A stretch of 14,847 nucleotides of DNA. It comes from JANLHG01 sp964359745 (GTDB lineage: Bacteria; Patescibacteriota; Minisyncoccia; Phycocordibacterales; PALSA-1337). Shown piece by piece: positions 13,724-14,847 of this stretch. The first letter of the stretch is position 1. Each line of letters opens with the position of its first letter. The DNA is taken from the NCBI GenBank assembly GCA_964359745.1, contig CAYHTR010000014.1, positions 1 through 14,847 on the forward strand, given 5' to 3'. The notes below the pieces were generated by a model, which saw only the letters and a list, made by a program, of their open reading frames with translations, did no database searches and was not told where the DNA came from. Position numbers and translations under genes: made by a program.

Positions 13724-13794
13724 TGCGGAGTCGTCTAATGGTAGGACTACAGATTCTGGATCTGTGTATCTTGGTTCGAATCCAGGCTCCGCAG
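13724..13794 (+). tRNA. tRNA-Gln (anticodon CTG)
   Basis: The 71-nt gene folds into a complete cloverleaf: acceptor arms TGCGGAG and CTCCGCA, D-arm GTC...GAC, anticodon stem ACAGA/TCTGT with loop TTCTGGA, and T-arm loop TTCGAAT. The anticodon CTG reads CAG (Gln). A U1-A72 acceptor pair is typical of bacterial tRNA-Gln. The 3' CCA is not encoded. No neighbouring synthetase for Gln is present. Confidence 0.95.
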
Positions 13795-13812
13795 CTTTGA
13801 TGAGAATGCAGT

Positions 13813-13860
13813 AAAATTAGACCATAAAAATTAGTTAATAAACGTGGTGGCCACGGTTAT
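13813..13860 (+). repeat. Diverged solo RAYT end (REP hairpin R4)
   Basis: This copy matches the RAYT right end 7486-7533 at 38 of 48 positions without a gap. The core CGTGGTGGCCACG (13843-13855) is unchanged and its spacing to the AAAATTA edge is the same (30 nt). The promoter box has decayed to TGG TCTAAT on the minus strand. It lies 18 nt after tRNA-Gln and upstream of the kinase gene. Confidence 0.85.
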
Positions 13861-13893
13861 CAGTTATCACGATTATCGGTGTACTTTAACCCA

Positions 13894-13909
13894 TGATACA
13901 ATTCTTTTT
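13894..13909 (+). promoter_or_regulatory. Leaderless extended -10 promoter of the kinase gene
   Basis: TGA TACAAT (13894-13902) is followed by 7 nt and the ATG at 13910. No Shine-Dalgarno is present. Confidence 0.65.
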
Positions 13910-14847
13910 ATGAAATCTTCTCAAATAACCTTCATAAATCAACCCAAACTTTCTCTTCATGAGGTTGATGTTAAATCCAATGAGCGAAGAATCGGGCTTA
14001 TTCCTCATGTCGAGGTTTTTTTGAATCAGCATCCTCTATTCAAAGAGAAAAATGTGCAGGCCACCTTTCCTTCAGTTGGCTCGGCTTCTTTTACCTGTAT
14101 TCTCGAGGTGGAAGGAATAAAAAGAGTTTTAAAAATCCCATTGAGCTCACAATCATTCTATGAAAGTGAGGGGGCTTTTTTGAATGCCTGGGAAAAAGTC
14201 GGAGTTAAAGTTCCTCATGTTATTGAGGAAGGAAAAATAGACGGCAGTTACTATTTGCTTATGGAATTTATTGATGCTAAAACTTTACCTGAAGAGTACA
14301 AGAAAGGCACAATGATTAGGCAAGAAATCTTTGTAAAAATGGGAAGTACACTACGAATGATGCATACCGCAAAGTCAGAAGGTTTCGGAGTCGTAAAAGA
14401 TGGAAAAGGAGTAGACTCTCGATTCAATGAATGGCTCGATTATCAAATAAAACACAAGGCTTCTTACGCGAGTGATGAAAGATTTCTCGATGATAATAAA
14501 CATGGGAATTTTTCTCTTGCTATTCTGAAGATGAATGAATATGTTGGAGAATCTACTGAGAGCAGTTATTGCCATAATGATTTTGCGTATCAAAATATCT
14601 TTGCCACAGAACCTTTGACAGTTTTCGATCCAATTCCAATTTTCGGTCATCCCTATATGGATTTGGCTCGAGCTATCGTCACTGCTCTTGGGCGAGGGAT
14701 AGATGAAGAAGCGATCGAACAACTTATAAGAGGATATACTGGAAATGATCTAGTGTTAAATCGTTCTGTGTTGCAAGCTGCCATAATTCTTCAAAGTTAT
14801 TTAAAATTTGGATATTGGAGCAAGACTGGAAAAGAGCAAGGAATAAA
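13910..14847 (+). CDS. Aminoglycoside phosphotransferase-like kinase, partial at right edge
   Basis: The frame stays open from ATG 13910 to the window end (312 codons plus 2 nt), so the C-terminus is missing. It belongs to the APH/choline-kinase fold. A likely ATP-binding Lys lies in KRVLKIP in the N-lobe, followed by a hinge LLMEFIDAKTLP. The Brenner-type catalytic loop is HNDFAYQN (His222, Asp224, Asn229), and the metal-binding Asp is in VFDPIP (Asp240). The next segment, YMDLARAIV, is also typical. Such proteins phosphorylate small molecules or proteins; the substrate cannot be read here, and antibiotic resistance should not be assumed. Transcription should start at the ATG from an extended -10 box. 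The upstream REP end does not interrupt it. Confidence 0.85.
   Translation, partial: MKSSQITFINQPKLSLHEVDVKSNERRIGLIPHVEVFLNQHPLFKEKNVQATFPSVGSASFTCILEVEGIKRVLKIPLSSQSFYESEGAFLNAWEKVGVKVPHVIEEGKIDGSYYLLMEFIDAKTLPEEYKKGTMIRQEIFVKMGSTLRMMHTAKSEGFGVVKDGKGVDSRFNEWLDYQIKHKASYASDERFLDDNKHGNFSLAILKMNEYVGESTESSYCHNDFAYQNIFATEPLTVFDPIPIFGHPYMDLARAIVTALGRGIDEEAIEQLIRGYTGNDLVLNRSVLQAAIILQSYLKFGYWSKTGKEQGI

Noticed and set aside
6780..13860. A CRISPR array formed by the four REP-like repeats
   Set aside because: The copies are far apart, differ in orientation and carry no regular spacers; they match transposon ends.
14375..14722. A 115-aa minus-strand open frame near the right edge
   Set aside because: It lies opposite the kinase catalytic loop and metal-binding Asp, so it is a shadow of that gene.
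13910..14847. Aminoglycoside resistance gene
   Set aside because: The APH-like fold is shared by many kinases of other substrates, and nothing in the sequence or context points to resistance.

Overview
The window looks like a chromosomal segment from a small, AT-rich bacterium, most probably a member of the Candidate Phyla Radiation (Patescibacteria, Parcubacteria-like). The basis is the overall gene style (a short proline--tRNA ligase without the editing insert, a mre/PBP2 cell-shape operon with a very short MreD-like protein, a diversity-generating retroelement with an Avd-like helix bundle) together with low GC and tight packing. Taxonomy is inferred; no marker here settles it.

Layout. 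Positions 1-1737 hold a diversity-generating retroelement (DGR): a GC-rich, Asn-codon-rich template- or variable-repeat-like tract (about 51-290), a symmetric hairpin (295-320), an Avd-like accessory gene on the minus strand (324-674) and a DGR-type reverse transcriptase on the plus strand (673-1737). The two genes diverge from overlapping start codons. The diversified target gene is not intact in the window. Positions 1760-6773 are a tight plus-strand operon: proS, mreB, mreC, an mreD-like gene and a class B PBP2, joined by short gaps or overlaps.

Positions 6780-8149 are a mobile island. A HUH/Y1 REP-associated transposase (RAYT) lies between 48-bp imperfect inverted repeats. Each repeat carries a REP-type hairpin and, 22 positions further in, an extended -10 promoter box. 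An exact 49-bp copy of the right end lies at 8101-8149, bracketing a small membrane-protein gene. A diverged fourth copy lies at 13813-13860, just after a tRNA-Gln gene.

Positions 8178-11072 encode a UvrD/PcrA-like helicase fused to a Cas4/AddB-like nuclease. It overlaps tail-to-tail with a membrane-anchored DsbA-like oxidoreductase. Further right on the minus strand come a 75-aa protein of unknown function, a DEDD-type exonuclease and an unusually short HisS, the last two overlapping by 8 nt. The window ends in tRNA-Gln and the 5' part of an APH-like kinase gene.

A signal that crosses the whole window is promoter placement. Six genes (proS, RAYT, the membrane protein, uvrD, hisS and the kinase) have a -10 box ending only 6-8 nt before the ATG, so transcription should begin at or next to the start codon and give leaderless mRNAs. 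The 75-aa gene is the clear contrast, with a canonical AAGGAG site.
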